DNA from: a virus
Strand: one strand, 5' to 3'
Length of the DNA stretch: 20,324 nucleotides
IMG/VR virus record: IMGVR_UViG_3300034160_000018
Span: 1 to 20,324 of that record
Part shown: in pieces, positions 12,306 through 20,324 of the stretch
Layout: the number at the start of each line of letters is the position of its first letter
How positions within the stretch are numbered: the stretch's first letter is position 1
Notes under the pieces: generated by a model
The model's input: the letters and a program-made list of their open reading frames with translations, nothing else
Databases searched by the model: none
Told to the model about the DNA's origin: nothing
Position numbers and translations under genes: made by a program

Positions 12306-13764
12306 GCAGCGGAACTATGCCCGCAAGATAGAATGTGAAGAGGACGGCCTGTACTTTAGCCGCTATTTCTTCAAGCAGCGCACTGGCGGCAAGATGATTG
12401 TCGCGCCGCATCACAAAGTTATTCAGGACGCGCTGGACAGGGTTGTAAGCGGTGAAATACAGCGCCTAATCATTAACGTTCCCCCTGGTTATACCAAGAC
12501 CGAACTGGCGACCATCAATATGATGGGGCGAGGCCTGGCGCTGAACAATCGCGCTCGCTTCATGCACCTGTCATATTCGCATAACTTGGCGTTGCTCAAC
12601 TCATCGACCACGCGAAGCATGGTTAAGTCCAAGCTCTTTCAGGCCATGTGGCCGATGGAGTTACGCGACGACGCTGACAGCAAGGCGATGTGGTGGAATG
12701 AGTATGGCGGCGGTGTTTACGCTTCTTCTGCCGCTGGCCAGGTTACCGGCTTTCGTGCCGGGCACATGGAGCCTGGTTGGCAGGGCGCGCTGATCATCGA
12801 TGACCCGGTTAAGCCAGATGACGCATACAGCGATATCGTTCGTAACGGGGTGAACAATCGCTTTAACGAGACCATAAAATCACGACTGGCCGTCGAAACG
12901 ACGCCGATCATCGTGATAATGCAGCGCATCCACTATAACGACCTGAGTGGTTACCTGCTGCGCGGTGGCAGCGGCGAAGAATGGCATCACCTAAACCTAC
13001 CGGTGATCATTGATAACAGCAAAAGCTACGCTGAAGTCTACCCGGAAAACACTCACGCAATTCCTATCGTTCACGGCTTGCCTGATGGCTGGCTATGGCC
13101 ATTCAAACACAACGAGTCACACCGAGTTTCCCTATTCTCGCATCGCAGAACGGCGGAAGCGCAGTACATGCAGAATCCCAAGCGATTCAACGCCGAGGGC
13201 GCGCTGTGGAATGAGGAGATGGTTAACGCAGCTCACGAGATGCGGATCACTCAAGAACTTATGCGTACCGTCGTGGCCATCGACCCGCAGGCGACTAACA
13301 GTGACGAAAGCGACGAAACCGGGATAACAGTTGCCAGTGTTTATGGCGTTGGTGATGAACGACAGTATTCGGTCGATGCTGATTACAGCGGGAAATACTC
13401 ACCTAATGGCTGGGCCACCAAGGCTATCGAAGCCTACAACCAACATGAAGCTGACGCCATCGTGATCGAGACGAACCAGGGCGGCGATATGGCCGAGGAT
13501 ACTCTGGTCAATGCCGGGTTTACCGGGCGGATCATCCGCGTACACGCCAGCAAGGGGAAATTCGCTCGAGCGGAACCGATATCAGCGCTTTATGCGCAAG
13601 GTCGCGTTGCGCATCGCGGCAGTCTCTACATGTTGGAAAATCAGTACATGGAGTATGTGCCGTTTACCGCCAAAAAGTCACCGGACCGACTCGACTCAGC
13701 CGTTTACGCGCTAACCGAACTATCTGAACCGCAATTCATTGGCATGTTGGTGCGCTCGCGCTGA
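12292..13764 (+). CDS. Terminase large subunit
   Basis: The 490-residue ATPase-nuclease drives DNA into the prohead. Walker A-like NVPPGYTKTE (K69), Walker B GALIIDDP, motif III around IIVIMQRIHYND, and a C-terminal RNase H-fold nuclease starting VVAIDPQAT (catalytic Asp) are seen in order. I choose ATG 12292 (MTTVEQRNYARK; AGGAG ten bases upstream); in-frame GTG 12253 and ATG 12256 are alternatives that lack homology-like sequence. It overlaps the small subunit stop. Length fits headful or cos terminases; the type cannot be told here. Confidence 0.93.
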   Translation: MTTVEQRNYARKIECEEDGLYFSRYFFKQRTGGKMIVAPHHKVIQDALDRVVSGEIQRLIINVPPGYTKTELATINMMGRGLALNNRARFMHLSYSHNLALLNSSTTRSMVKSKLFQAMWPMELRDDADSKAMWWNEYGGGVYASSAAGQVTGFRAGHMEPGWQGALIIDDPVKPDDAYSDIVRNGVNNRFNETIKSRLAVETTPIIVIMQRIHYNDLSGYLLRGGSGEEWHHLNLPVIIDNSKSYAEVYPENTHAIPIVHGLPDGWLWPFKHNESHRVSLFSHRRTAEAQYMQNPKRFNAEGALWNEEMVNAAHEMRITQELMRTVVAIDPQATNSDESDETGITVASVYGVGDERQYSVDADYSGKYSPNGWATKAIEAYNQHEADAIVIETNQGGDMAEDTLVNAGFTGRIIRVHASKGKFARAEPISALYAQGRVAHRGSLYMLENQYMEYVPFTAKKSPDRLDSAVYALTELSEPQFIGMLVRSR

Positions 13765-13776
13765 CGGAGGGACATT

Positions 13777-15222
13777 GTGAACGAAAGTGAAATGAAGCAG
13801 CACCAGCGAGCCGCCAATAGCCAATATAAAGATCGGCTAAATAACATCTCTCGTTTGTTTGGCGGAACCAGTAACACTAAACGAGAACGGCTTTACCAGG
13901 AGTTCGGTTACCCGGTAGAGCTTTCATTTGAGGATTTCTATCGGGCGTACAAACGCAACGCGATTGGCGGCGCCGCAGTAAAGCGCATGTTGGATTGCTG
14001 GGAGGACTACCCGGAAGTATTCGAAGGAGACAAAAGCAAAGACTCAACCCAGTTAACGCCGTGGGATAAGAAAATCAACAAGCTGTTGAAGCGCTGCTGG
14101 AAGCAGATCCGGGGCGCGGACCGCCGCAATCTTGTTGGCCGCTATTCGGCACTGCTGATACAGCTCAAAGACGGCGGTAAGTGGAGTGAAGAGGTTAATG
14201 CCGCTGCGGTGAGGCTGCTTAAAGAGCGTGCGCTGGTGAGGCTGATACCCGTATGGGAAGCGCAGATCGAGCCAGTATCATGGGAGAGCGACGAAGACAG
14301 CCAGGACTTTGGCATGCCGACCATGTATTCCTTCATGGAACTGCCGGTCGAGGGCCAGAAGGATAGCAAGCCTGGGCGGATCATCGATGTGCACCCAAGC
14401 CGCGTAATTATTCTGGCTGAAGGCGCTGACGACGATAACTTAAGCTCGGGAACATCTCTGCTTGAGGCTGGATTTAACAACCTCCTCGATATTGAAAAGG
14501 TCAGCGGCGGATCTTCAGAAGGTTTCCTGAAGAACGCCAGCCGGCAACTTAATTACTCGTTCAGTGAGAAGACCAACTTTCCGGCACTGGCCAAGGCGCT
14601 AGGCGTTGATGAAGGAAGGCTTTCTGACGCACTCGACGAGCAAGTCCGGCGCATGAACAACAATACCGACGCAGCCAGCTTCATGCAGGCGGGTACCGCT
14701 GAGGTTCTTTCTGTTGCTGCTGCAGATCCGGAGCCAACGTGGCGAACCGCGCTTAGCGCATTCGCTGCCACAGTGCCTATCCCCGTAAAAGTGATAATCG
14801 GACAGATTACGGGTGAACGGGCATCCGGCGAGGATATGAAAGACTGGGCCCGGACGCGCATGACCCGCCGTAAAGGCTTCCTGACTGACTTGATCATCGA
14901 AATAGTGACGCGGTTCTGGACGCTAGGGGTTATAGAAACACCTGGTAGTGATGGTGAGATAACCGTCCAATGGTCAGATTTATTGGCACCGAGCGAATCA
15001 GACAAGATCGAGAACATGAACAAGACGGCGGAAGTGGCTGAAAAAACCACTCGCGCATTTGGGCGATCTGCAATAACTGAAAATGAGGTTCGCGCTGCGG
15101 GTGAACTGCAGACGGACCCATCTCTAGACGGCGGTAACGAGGATGGCAAACCAAAAAATCGGCCAGACCCTCTCGCCGATGATGAGACCAAACAGCCCGG
15201 TAATACCCCGCAACAAAGTTGA
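13777..15222 (+). CDS. Portal protein (DUF1073-type)
   Basis: The 481-residue protein begins with GTG, with GGAGG six bases upstream. It has the DUF1073 portal layout: N-terminal NISRLFGG...LYQEFGYPVELSFEDFYRAYKRN, a middle wing/stem region, and the helix TWRTALSAFAATVPIPVKVIIGQITGERASGEDMKDW, followed by an acidic, Pro-rich tail. Twelve copies form the ring through which DNA enters and leaves the head. Its place between terminase and head morphogenesis genes agrees. The DUF1073 family name is also used in databases for anti-CBASS Acb1-like proteins because of a shared N-terminal part; nothing here shows a phosphodiesterase domain. Confidence 0.9.
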   Translation: MNESEMKQHQRAANSQYKDRLNNISRLFGGTSNTKRERLYQEFGYPVELSFEDFYRAYKRNAIGGAAVKRMLDCWEDYPEVFEGDKSKDSTQLTPWDKKINKLLKRCWKQIRGADRRNLVGRYSALLIQLKDGGKWSEEVNAAAVRLLKERALVRLIPVWEAQIEPVSWESDEDSQDFGMPTMYSFMELPVEGQKDSKPGRIIDVHPSRVIILAEGADDDNLSSGTSLLEAGFNNLLDIEKVSGGSSEGFLKNASRQLNYSFSEKTNFPALAKALGVDEGRLSDALDEQVRRMNNNTDAASFMQAGTAEVLSVAAADPEPTWRTALSAFAATVPIPVKVIIGQITGERASGEDMKDWARTRMTRRKGFLTDLIIEIVTRFWTLGVIETPGSDGEITVQWSDLLAPSESDKIENMNKTAEVAEKTTRAFGRSAITENEVRAAGELQTDPSLDGGNEDGKPKNRPDPLADDETKQPGNTPQQS

Positions 15223-16147
15223 CCCAACCCAGTCGTACAAGCAAGTTAACAGAATGAACCGGGATATCGAAAACCGCTATTACGATATCAAGGTGGCACT
15301 GCGTCAGCTTCTTGACCAAAATCTTGTTGGACAAGAGCGGATCGGCAACGCCAGTGAAACCTACCTCATGTCAGGCGAAACGCTCTATGCGGTCAACGCC
15401 GGTACATTCGTTTATGACATGACAGGGCCGCAATTGGCCCACTTACTCGAGCGTGTACAGGTTATTTTGGACGATTACCTGTTGGAAGGTAACGGCCAGG
15501 ATATCTGGGCGCTGCAATATGTCGCGCAAGAGTACCAGCGCGGCACGCTGAACGCTTTTACTAACCTTTCAGTGCAATCAGCGTCCTATGCGCAGCAGAC
15601 CACGCTGGCCGCGTTGCTGTCGTCGCCTGGTTATCTGAACCAAGTCGCCGCAGCTTACGTGTCAACCTATAGCGACTGGGTAGGCATAAGCGACGCGGCG
15701 AGGAATGACCTGGCCAACATTATTTCGGATGCGATTGGGCGAGGTATAAACCCGCGCGAAACCATGAAGGTGATCAGCAAGCGCCTTGATGTTTCGATGT
15801 CCAGGGCAAAGACGATTGCCCAGACAGAGCAAGTGGGCGCGTTGCGAGAGGCTCAGTGGAACGAAACCGACTGGGCAAGGGAACGACTAGGCCTAAATAC
15901 AAAGCTCTTGCATCTCTCAGCTTTGAAGTCCACAACCCGTCCATGGCATGCTTCCAGGCACGGAAAAACGTATACGGTCGAAGAGGTGCGCGACTGGTAT
16001 GCACAGAACGGTAACCGGTATAACTGCTATTGCAGCCAGATCCCGGTAATTGTTGACGAACAGGGCAAGATTGTTAACGAGGGGCTTGTCGATAAGCTCT
16101 TTAAAGAGAGACAGCAGTGGCAAGATGAATATGCAAAGGCTGCCTGA
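15143..16147 (+). CDS. Phage head morphogenesis protein (Mu gpF / SPP1 gp7-like)
   Basis: The 334-residue frame is a minor head protein: a helical N-terminal half and a C-terminal conserved region with DVSMSRAKTIAQTEQVGALREAQWNE and W-HASRHGKTY...NRYNCYCSQIPV, the usual Cys-x-Cys end of this family. It may sit by the portal and help head assembly or DNA entry. The start is uncertain: ATG 15143 overlaps the portal gene by 80 bases with GAGG directly abutting it, and ATG 15179/15182 (MMRPNSPVIPRNK) would give a shorter overlap but no clear ribosome site. Confidence 0.88.
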   Translation: MANQKIGQTLSPMMRPNSPVIPRNKVDPTQSYKQVNRMNRDIENRYYDIKVALRQLLDQNLVGQERIGNASETYLMSGETLYAVNAGTFVYDMTGPQLAHLLERVQVILDDYLLEGNGQDIWALQYVAQEYQRGTLNAFTNLSVQSASYAQQTTLAALLSSPGYLNQVAAAYVSTYSDWVGISDAARNDLANIISDAIGRGINPRETMKVISKRLDVSMSRAKTIAQTEQVGALREAQWNETDWARERLGLNTKLLHLSALKSTTRPWHASRHGKTYTVEEVRDWYAQNGNRYNCYCSQIPVIVDEQGKIVNEGLVDKLFKERQQWQDEYAKAA

Positions 16148-16188
16148 TACGGACTTTTAAAATCACTTCCAATTAATGAGGTCACAGC

Positions 16189-17544
16189 ATGAAACGCTAC
16201 CGCGTTAACGTGCTGTCGGTCATCAACTCTACATCCAATATCACTGAACAAGACATCAACGGGAAGCCACATATCGTGGTGCGCGGCGTTACGCCTGTCG
16301 TTGACGATATTGTGATGAACAAGAAATTGTACCCGACAGCAGAAATTGAGAAGGGCTATAAGACGCTCGAGCGCACGCCAATGCCACTCGGTCACCCAAA
16401 AGTGAACGGCAAACATGTCAGTGCCCGTGACGTCCAGGCGGTCAATGATTACCACGTCGGAGCATGGTTTCAGGATGTCGTTCACACCAACGGTAAGGTC
16501 AGTGGCGACATGTATGTTGATCGCCGATACGCAGAAAGCAGCGAGCATGGAAAGACGCTGGTTAACCGGCTGGATGACATGGCCGCTGGTAAAAATGTTG
16601 AACCGATCCACATTTCAACCGGGCTCTTTTACTCCGGTATCGCCGCCAATGGCGAATCCAAGGGAAAGCGCTACAGCGAAATAGCAACGAACCAGATGTA
16701 TGACCATGTTGCGATCCTGCTCAATGAGTCTGGCGCTGGAACCCCGTCTGAAGGGGTGGGCATTTTCGTGAATGCCGATGGTACAGAGCAGGAGATTGAA
16801 ACTGTAAACCTATCTGAGGCTGCCGACTGCACGAAAGAAGGCCTGTGGAATAAGACAAAATTTTTCTTCACCAACGCTTCCGGTTACTCGTTTGACGATA
16901 TTCAACGCGCAATTACCAGAATGCTGCGCGCCGCTTACCCAACAGAAGAATATCTTTGGCCGGACACTATATGGCCAGACAAGTTCATCTACAGCATCCG
17001 TGAAAAAATCCTGCAACAGAAGTACCTCATCGACGATGACGGAGAGGCCGAATTCGTCGGCGAACCTGTAGAAGTCGTGCGCAAACCCACTGAGTACGAA
17101 ATTAAAACCAACGGAGAGGATCCGATGAAAAACATCATTATCAATGCGCTGAAAGAAGCCGGTAAGCCGACCGAAGGCAAGACCGATGCCGAGTTACTGG
17201 ACGCGTACAACCAACTGAATGCGCCAGTATCGCCAGCTATCAACACTGATGCGCTAACAGCAGCGATTAACGCCGCTGTATTGCCGCTGAAAGAAGAGAT
17301 TGTTGGCCTGAAGTCGCAAATGAACGCTAGCGCTGAGAGCGAAATCAAGATCAAGCGCGAAGCGGTGAAGCTGGCCATGAATATGAGCGATGAAGAAGTC
17401 GCAGATCTGGCTGGTAAGGCTCTGGATAAGCTTTATGCCAATTGCCAGAGCAGCCAAGGCCTGAACACATCCTTCCAGCCGAACGCGGAAGGCGACCAGT
17501 GGAAGGACTACAACATCAACGCAGGCTTTGAGGAGACTAAATAA
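16189..17544 (+). CDS. DUF2213-type prohead protease-scaffold fusion
   Basis: The 451-residue protein fits a capsid maturation protease fused to a scaffold. Residues 1-200 resemble DUF2213; H69 (TPMPLGHP) and S143 (HISTGLF) lie where HK97-family proteases have their His and Ser, with V[25 protein letters not shown] between. A middle segment (about 205-305, Trp/Tyr-rich: [21 protein letters not shown]) looks like a separate small domain. From Met313 on is the scaffold: helical, Ala/Glu/Lys-rich with a coiled coil ([23 protein letters not shown]). GAGG lies ten bases upstream of the ATG, after a 41-base gap. Decoration and capsid genes follow. Confidence 0.85.
   Translation: MKRYRVNVLSVINSTSNITEQDINGKPHIVVRGVTPVVDDIVMNKKLYPTAEIEKGYKTLERTPMPLGHPKVNGKHVSARDVQAVNDYHVGAWFQDVVHTNGKVSGDMYVDRRYAESSEHGKTLVNRLDDMAAGKNVEPIHISTGLFYSGIAANGESKGKRYSEIATNQMYDHVAILLNESGAGTPSEGVGIFVNADGTEQEIETVNLSEAADCTKEGLWNKTKFFFTNASGYSFDDIQRAITRMLRAAYPTEEYLWPDTIWPDKFIYSIREKILQQKYLIDDDGEAEFVGEPVEVVRKPTEYEIKTNGEDPMKNIIINALKEAGKPTEGKTDAELLDAYNQLNAPVSPAINTDALTAAINAAVLPLKEEIVGLKSQMNASAESEIKIKREAVKLAMNMSDEEVADLAGKALDKLYANCQSSQGLNTSFQPNAEGDQWKDYNINAGFEETK
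17125..17544 (+). CDS. Nested scaffold protein from an internal start (Nu3-like)
   Basis: An in-frame ATG at 17125 (Met313 of the fusion) is preceded by GGAGAGG with five bases of spacing, a strong ribosome site inside a coding region. It would give a 139-residue protein beginning [21 protein letters not shown], equal to the scaffold domain alone, in the manner of lambda Nu3 within C. Predicted helices and the acidic/Lys-rich make-up agree with scaffolds. That it is really made is inference from the start site. Confidence 0.6.
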   Translation: MKNIIINALKEAGKPTEGKTDAELLDAYNQLNAPVSPAINTDALTAAINAAVLPLKEEIVGLKSQMNASAESEIKIKREAVKLAMNMSDEEVADLAGKALDKLYANCQSSQGLNTSFQPNAEGDQWKDYNINAGFEETK

Positions 17545-17981
17545 TGGTGGCACATGTCATTTATCGCGGCCCCGCAGAGCGTGAGCCAGAAACTATCAAC
17601 ATTCCCATCGTTGGCGCGTATTTGCCTGGTATTGCCGTAAAGCGCAATGCCAGTAACCAAGGCGTGGCCGCCACTGACGCAACCGGACGTAACTTCATTC
17701 TGGGTAATCGTCGCTTCATCGGCCAGGCGATTGATACCGCTTACGCGGTTGGCGATACGGCAGTGCTTTACCGCGTTGAGGTCGATCAGGAATACAACGT
17801 CCAGCTCGTTGCCGGGGCTTACACGATTGGGCAGGAACTGACTATCGGCACAGGCGGTGTATTTAGAGCAGCGGTCGCTGGCAACGTGGTTTATGCCGCG
17901 TTCGATGAAAAGGCTGGTCGCACGCTGGCTACCCAAGGCTTTGGCGATATCGTCATTGTCAACGCATACGTCAAGGCTTAA
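17544..17981 (+). CDS. Head decoration/capsid cement protein
   Basis: The 145-residue protein is beta-rich and Gly/Ala/Val-rich without cysteine, of the kind that fits lambda D or DUF2190-like cement proteins placed between scaffold and capsid genes. A recognisable part is [31 protein letters not shown] and [19 protein letters not shown]. It starts with an overlap TAATG and AGGAG eight bases upstream. It should bind the outside of the expanded head and stabilise it. Confidence 0.75.
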   Translation: MVAHVIYRGPAEREPETINIPIVGAYLPGIAVKRNASNQGVAATDATGRNFILGNRRFIGQAIDTAYAVGDTAVLYRVEVDQEYNVQLVAGAYTIGQELTIGTGGVFRAAVAGNVVYAAFDEKAGRTLATQGFGDIVIVNAYVKA

Positions 17982-17991
17982 GGAGAACACA

Positions 17992-19017
17992 ATGCTTCGA
18001 TTTACTAAGGCTCAACAGGAGCTGATCATTAATCAGCGTCGAACCTGGGAACGAGCGCAAAGACGCCTAGCCGAAAGCAACGGCATGCGCTTTGACATAA
18101 ACACCGGTATGGCTTACGACGATCTGATCGGTAACGCTTCCGTACTGCCAAAAGATGTCTGGGGAGAGTGGGATCGCGACGGCATCATGGTTCAACGCGA
18201 TGTTCTGGCCGTATTCGGCGATTTGGCAGCATCAGTTGCTAAGCCGATGCCTCTCGGCAAAATCGTGCACTATTTCCAGACGATTTCAGATTCTGGTGAA
18301 GTGAATATCTCGCTGGACGGTCGCGGAAAGGCCAAAACTGACCAACCGGTCATCGATTATGAAGGCACGCCGTTGCCGATCATCGATTCACCGTTCAGCT
18401 TCGGCTGGCGTCAAATGCTGGCCGCTCAAACCGAGGGTTATTCTCTGGATGCTGGCGCTCGCATGAACCATCAGCGCAAAGTGGCCGAAAAGCTCGAGGA
18501 CATGGCGTTGAACGGGGACCAGACCATCAAGGTGGCGGGTTCAACAATCTACGGCTTACGCACCGCGCCTAACCGCGCAACTGGTGTGCACGGCCTAGAT
18601 CTGTCTTCTGCTACCGGTCCGCAGTGGGTAGCAGTGCTGACTGCAGTTATCGCGGCTCTGCATGCGAAGAACTATTACACCCCGCTCACGTTGTATCTTA
18701 ACTATAGCGACTGGTTTTATACCTCCACGACTGACTATGTTGCGAACTACCCGAAAACTATTTTGGCACGTTTGCAAGAGATCCCCGGCATTGCCGCCAT
18801 CATTCCAGGCAGCCGCGTACCTGAAGATGAAATATTGGGCATTGCCAAGCGTCGTGACGTTGTTGAAGTGTTGAACGGCATGCCGCCAACCATTCGTCCT
18901 AAAGCGCGTCAAAACCCTGAAGACGACTACGTTTTCATTGCCATGGCCGCCGCAGCTGTTGAACTGAAGTTCGACGCGGAAAAACAAGCGGGTTACGTCC
19001 AGTTCACCAGATCATAA
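17992..19017 (+). CDS. Major capsid protein (encapsulin-like HK97 fold)
   Basis: The 341-residue protein starts at 17992 ([26 protein letters not shown] six bases upstream); a frame from 17857 overlaps the decoration gene and is spurious. It has the marks of the encapsulin-like major capsid group: [39 protein letters not shown], then [10 protein letters not shown], and a P-domain [11 protein letters not shown]. It forms the icosahedral shell. There is no obvious N-terminal delta domain, consistent with the separate scaffold upstream. A terminator-like hairpin follows. Confidence 0.9.
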   Translation: MLRFTKAQQELIINQRRTWERAQRRLAESNGMRFDINTGMAYDDLIGNASVLPKDVWGEWDRDGIMVQRDVLAVFGDLAASVAKPMPLGKIVHYFQTISDSGEVNISLDGRGKAKTDQPVIDYEGTPLPIIDSPFSFGWRQMLAAQTEGYSLDAGARMNHQRKVAEKLEDMALNGDQTIKVAGSTIYGLRTAPNRATGVHGLDLSSATGPQWVAVLTAVIAALHAKNYYTPLTLYLNYSDWFYTSTTDYVANYPKTILARLQEIPGIAAIIPGSRVPEDEILGIAKRRDVVEVLNGMPPTIRPKARQNPEDDYVFIAMAAAAVELKFDAEKQAGYVQFTRS

Positions 19018-19018
19018 G

Positions 19019-19042
19019 AAAAGGGGCTTAGGCTCCTTTTTT
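19019..19042 (+). terminator. Terminator-like hairpin after the capsid gene
   Basis: AAAAGGGGC (19019-19027) and GCTCCTTTT (19032-19040) pair over nine positions with one mismatch and a 4-base loop, with six T at the end. It sits immediately after the capsid stop and should lower transcription of the connector genes unless Q-modified polymerase passes. Confidence 0.7.
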
Positions 19043-19053
19043 ATGGAGGCTTC

Positions 19054-19377
19054 ATGAGTAAACAAAAATATATCCTCACGCACGATAGCCACACGTTCAA
19101 AAAGGGCGACGTGTTTGAAGGTGAAACGCTGCCAGCCTGGCTGGTGGGTAAAGCGGTACTGGCTTCTGAAAACCTGCCTGGCTCGGAAGCCTTGTTCGAC
19201 TTGCAGACCGCGCTGGATGCGGAGGTGGCAGCCAAAGACGCAGCGTTGGTGGAAGTTGCCGAACTGAAAGCCACTATCGAAAAAATGTTGGCAGAGCACA
19301 AGACCGCGCTGGATGCGGAGAAACAGCGTGCTGATAATGCTGTCGCCGCTTTGGACGCTAAAGCAAAAGGAAAATAA
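19054..19377 (+). CDS. Small phage structural protein with coiled-coil tail
   Basis: The 107-residue protein has an N-terminal beta-like part (MSKQKYILTHDSHTFKKGDVFEGETLPAWLVGKAVLA) and a C-terminal Ala/Glu/Lys coiled coil (residues 55-100) with an imperfect repeat LQTALDAEVAAKD / HKTALDAEKQRAD. GGAGG lies about five bases before the ATG. It stands between capsid and connector genes, as small hypothetical head proteins do. Its function is unknown. Confidence 0.7.
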   Translation: MSKQKYILTHDSHTFKKGDVFEGETLPAWLVGKAVLASENLPGSEALFDLQTALDAEVAAKDAALVEVAELKATIEKMLAEHKTALDAEKQRADNAVAALDAKAKGK

Positions 19378-19379
19378 CC

Positions 19380-19766
19380 ATGGCAGCCCAGATCCCCGCA
19401 TCTGATGTAAAAGCGTTGTTGGCCGAACTGGGCTACGCCATCCCCGATGCCGTGTTGAATTTGCTGTTTTGCCAGCTTGAGAAGATACAAGACTGCTTGG
19501 ACGGGGCCGGATATGACGAATGCACGCAGCAACTGATCCAGTTGTATGCGATGTGTCTAATGTCGGCCTCGTCTGGGGCCAGGAAGATTAAATCGCAGGG
19601 AGCGCCGTCTGGTGCCTCACGGTCATTTGATTACGGCGAAGATGGTCTAACCCAGTTACGCGAGGCATTGCGCGTTATCGACTCTGGCGGATGCACCGCG
19701 GCATTGCCGATCACGGTGTCGCCGCCAGTAGGGCTCTTTATGGTTGTTGGTGGAGGATGTCGTTGA
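19380..19766 (+). CDS. Putative head-tail connector protein
   Basis: The 128-residue protein is helical in the first half (VLNLLFCQLEKIQDCLDGAGYDECTQQLIQLYAMCLMSASSGARKIKSQGAPSGASRSFDYG), typical of phage DUF7370-like gp15/gp6-style adaptor proteins that attach below the portal. It starts two bases after the previous stop and overlaps the next gene at TGATG. Five cysteines are notable. Identity is supported mainly by position and by the GAPSGASRSFDYG motif seen in such proteins. Confidence 0.7.
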   Translation: MAAQIPASDVKALLAELGYAIPDAVLNLLFCQLEKIQDCLDGAGYDECTQQLIQLYAMCLMSASSGARKIKSQGAPSGASRSFDYGEDGLTQLREALRVIDSGGCTAALPITVSPPVGLFMVVGGGCR

Positions 19767-20026
19767 TGGCAATATCAATTATTCGCGCACTTTGTGTGAC
19801 GATTATTTACCGACTTAATGGTGAGGTGAAAGAGTTTCGCCGACGCGTTATCGCTCCGCTTGTAATAGAACGGTATTTAAAGTTAGAAGCCAGTGAAACG
19901 GATGGTCTATTCGTTCCTGTAGGCAACGGGCAGCAAATTAGCGCCAAAAATATCGAGTGGTTTGAAATCATTCGTGCGACTGATGAATGTGATTGCCAAG
20001 ATCAGTATGGGGACTATCTCACATGA
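19766..20026 (+). CDS. Small head-completion protein, unknown
   Basis: The 86-residue protein starts at 19766 (stop/start TGATG; GGAGG nine bases upstream); the earlier in-frame ATG at 19691 lies inside the previous gene. It has a beta-rich C-terminal half (GLFVPVGNGQQISAKNIEWFEIIRATDECDCQDQYGDY). Neither membrane segment nor known domain is seen. It overlaps the next gene by four bases (ATGA). Position suggests a stopper or head-completion factor. Confidence 0.65.
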   Translation: MAISIIRALCVTIIYRLNGEVKEFRRRVIAPLVIERYLKLEASETDGLFVPVGNGQQISAKNIEWFEIIRATDECDCQDQYGDYLT

Positions 20027-20324
20027 GCAGCCTCGCTAATTGGAGTTATACCGCGAAGGCCACAATCTGGCCGCTGACCGTTACAGACGACTGGAACAAG
20101 CCAGCATACGGGCCGCCGATCGTCATCGATTGCGACTATGGCAGCAAGACGCGCCGAAAAGGTGCCGAAGCCGGTCGCGAAATTGCAGTGAAGCTGTATG
20201 TCTGGACTGAATACGTCGATGCGAAGATGGGCGACAAGCTGGCGATAGGTGAATACACCTCACTAACGCCAACTGATGACGCCAACGAGGTGATCGACAT
20301 TGGCCGCGACGCTGACACGTTCGA
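20023..20324 (+). CDS. Head-tail joining protein, cut by window edge
   Basis: The ATG overlaps the previous stop (ATGA), and the frame stays open to the right edge, about 100 residues: MSSLANWSYTAKATIWPLTV... then TRRKGAEAGREIAVKLYVWTEYVDAKMGDKLAIGEYTSLTPTDDANEVIDIG. Short beta-rich proteins of this sort after the adaptor genes are usually head closure or tail completion proteins. The 3' part is missing. Confidence 0.65.
   Translation, partial: MSSLANWSYTAKATIWPLTVTDDWNKPAYGPPIVIDCDYGSKTRRKGAEAGREIAVKLYVWTEYVDAKMGDKLAIGEYTSLTPTDDANEVIDIGRDADTF

Noticed and set aside
13777-15222. Portal gene as an anti-CBASS Acb1 enzyme
   Set aside because: The family name is shared in databases, but length, portal motifs and position fit a portal, and no phosphodiesterase HxT motifs are seen.
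14553-15227. 224-residue minus-strand frame
   Set aside because: It is antisense to the portal gene, Ser/Arg-rich and without context.

Overview
The window is most of a temperate, lambda-like tailed prophage or phage genome from an enterobacterial host. The evidence is the module order (leftward lysogeny genes, CI/Cro switch, CII-like gene, replication gene with internal iterons, DnaB helicase, NinB, RusA, Q antiterminator, late promoter and terminator, pinholin/SAR-endolysin/spanin cassette, head genes) and a leader element identical over 16 bases to the boxA core of enterobacterial rRNA operons. A Serratia- or Yersinia-like host is a guess from base composition and gene style. Integrase and attachment sites are not in the window; the tail genes lie beyond the right edge.

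Left arm, 1-1131, minus strand: a 60-bp tandem-repeat gene for a leucine-rich-repeat-like protein that carries a one-base deletion, a terminator, and two small unknown genes, preceded by a 560-bp leader (1132-1693) with the boxA copy, an arginine-rich mini-ORF and three 19-bp direct repeats. Immunity region, 1694-3448: a CI-type S24 repressor is followed on the same strand by a zinc-ribbon protein and a small coiled-coil/membrane protein, then a strong terminator. This is the place lambda uses for rexAB, so these two genes are the best candidates for a lysogen-expressed exclusion or fitness module. Divergent PRM and PR promoters lie in an operator region with a perfect 10-bp inverted repeat, facing cro.

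Right early operon, 3221-8296, plus strand: cro, a cII-like gene, a small gene broken by a run of nine G, a 54-codon gene, an O-like initiator holding four 17-bp iterons and an A-rich tract (a lambda-type origin), a replicative helicase, ninB, rusA and a long Q82-like antiterminator. Most junctions are 1- to 8-base stop/start overlaps, implying translational coupling.

Late operon, from 8303: a pR'-like promoter with an early pause-like sequence and a terminator for Q to overcome, then the lysis cassette (class II pinholin with two starts, SAR endolysin, Rz, overlapping Rz1), a 55-codon gene, a fibre-like protein with two small companions, a metallopeptidase-like protein, terminase small and large subunits, portal, head morphogenesis protein, a protease-scaffold fusion with a convincing internal start for a separate scaffold, a decoration protein, the major capsid protein, a terminator, and four head-completion/connector genes, the last cut by the window edge.
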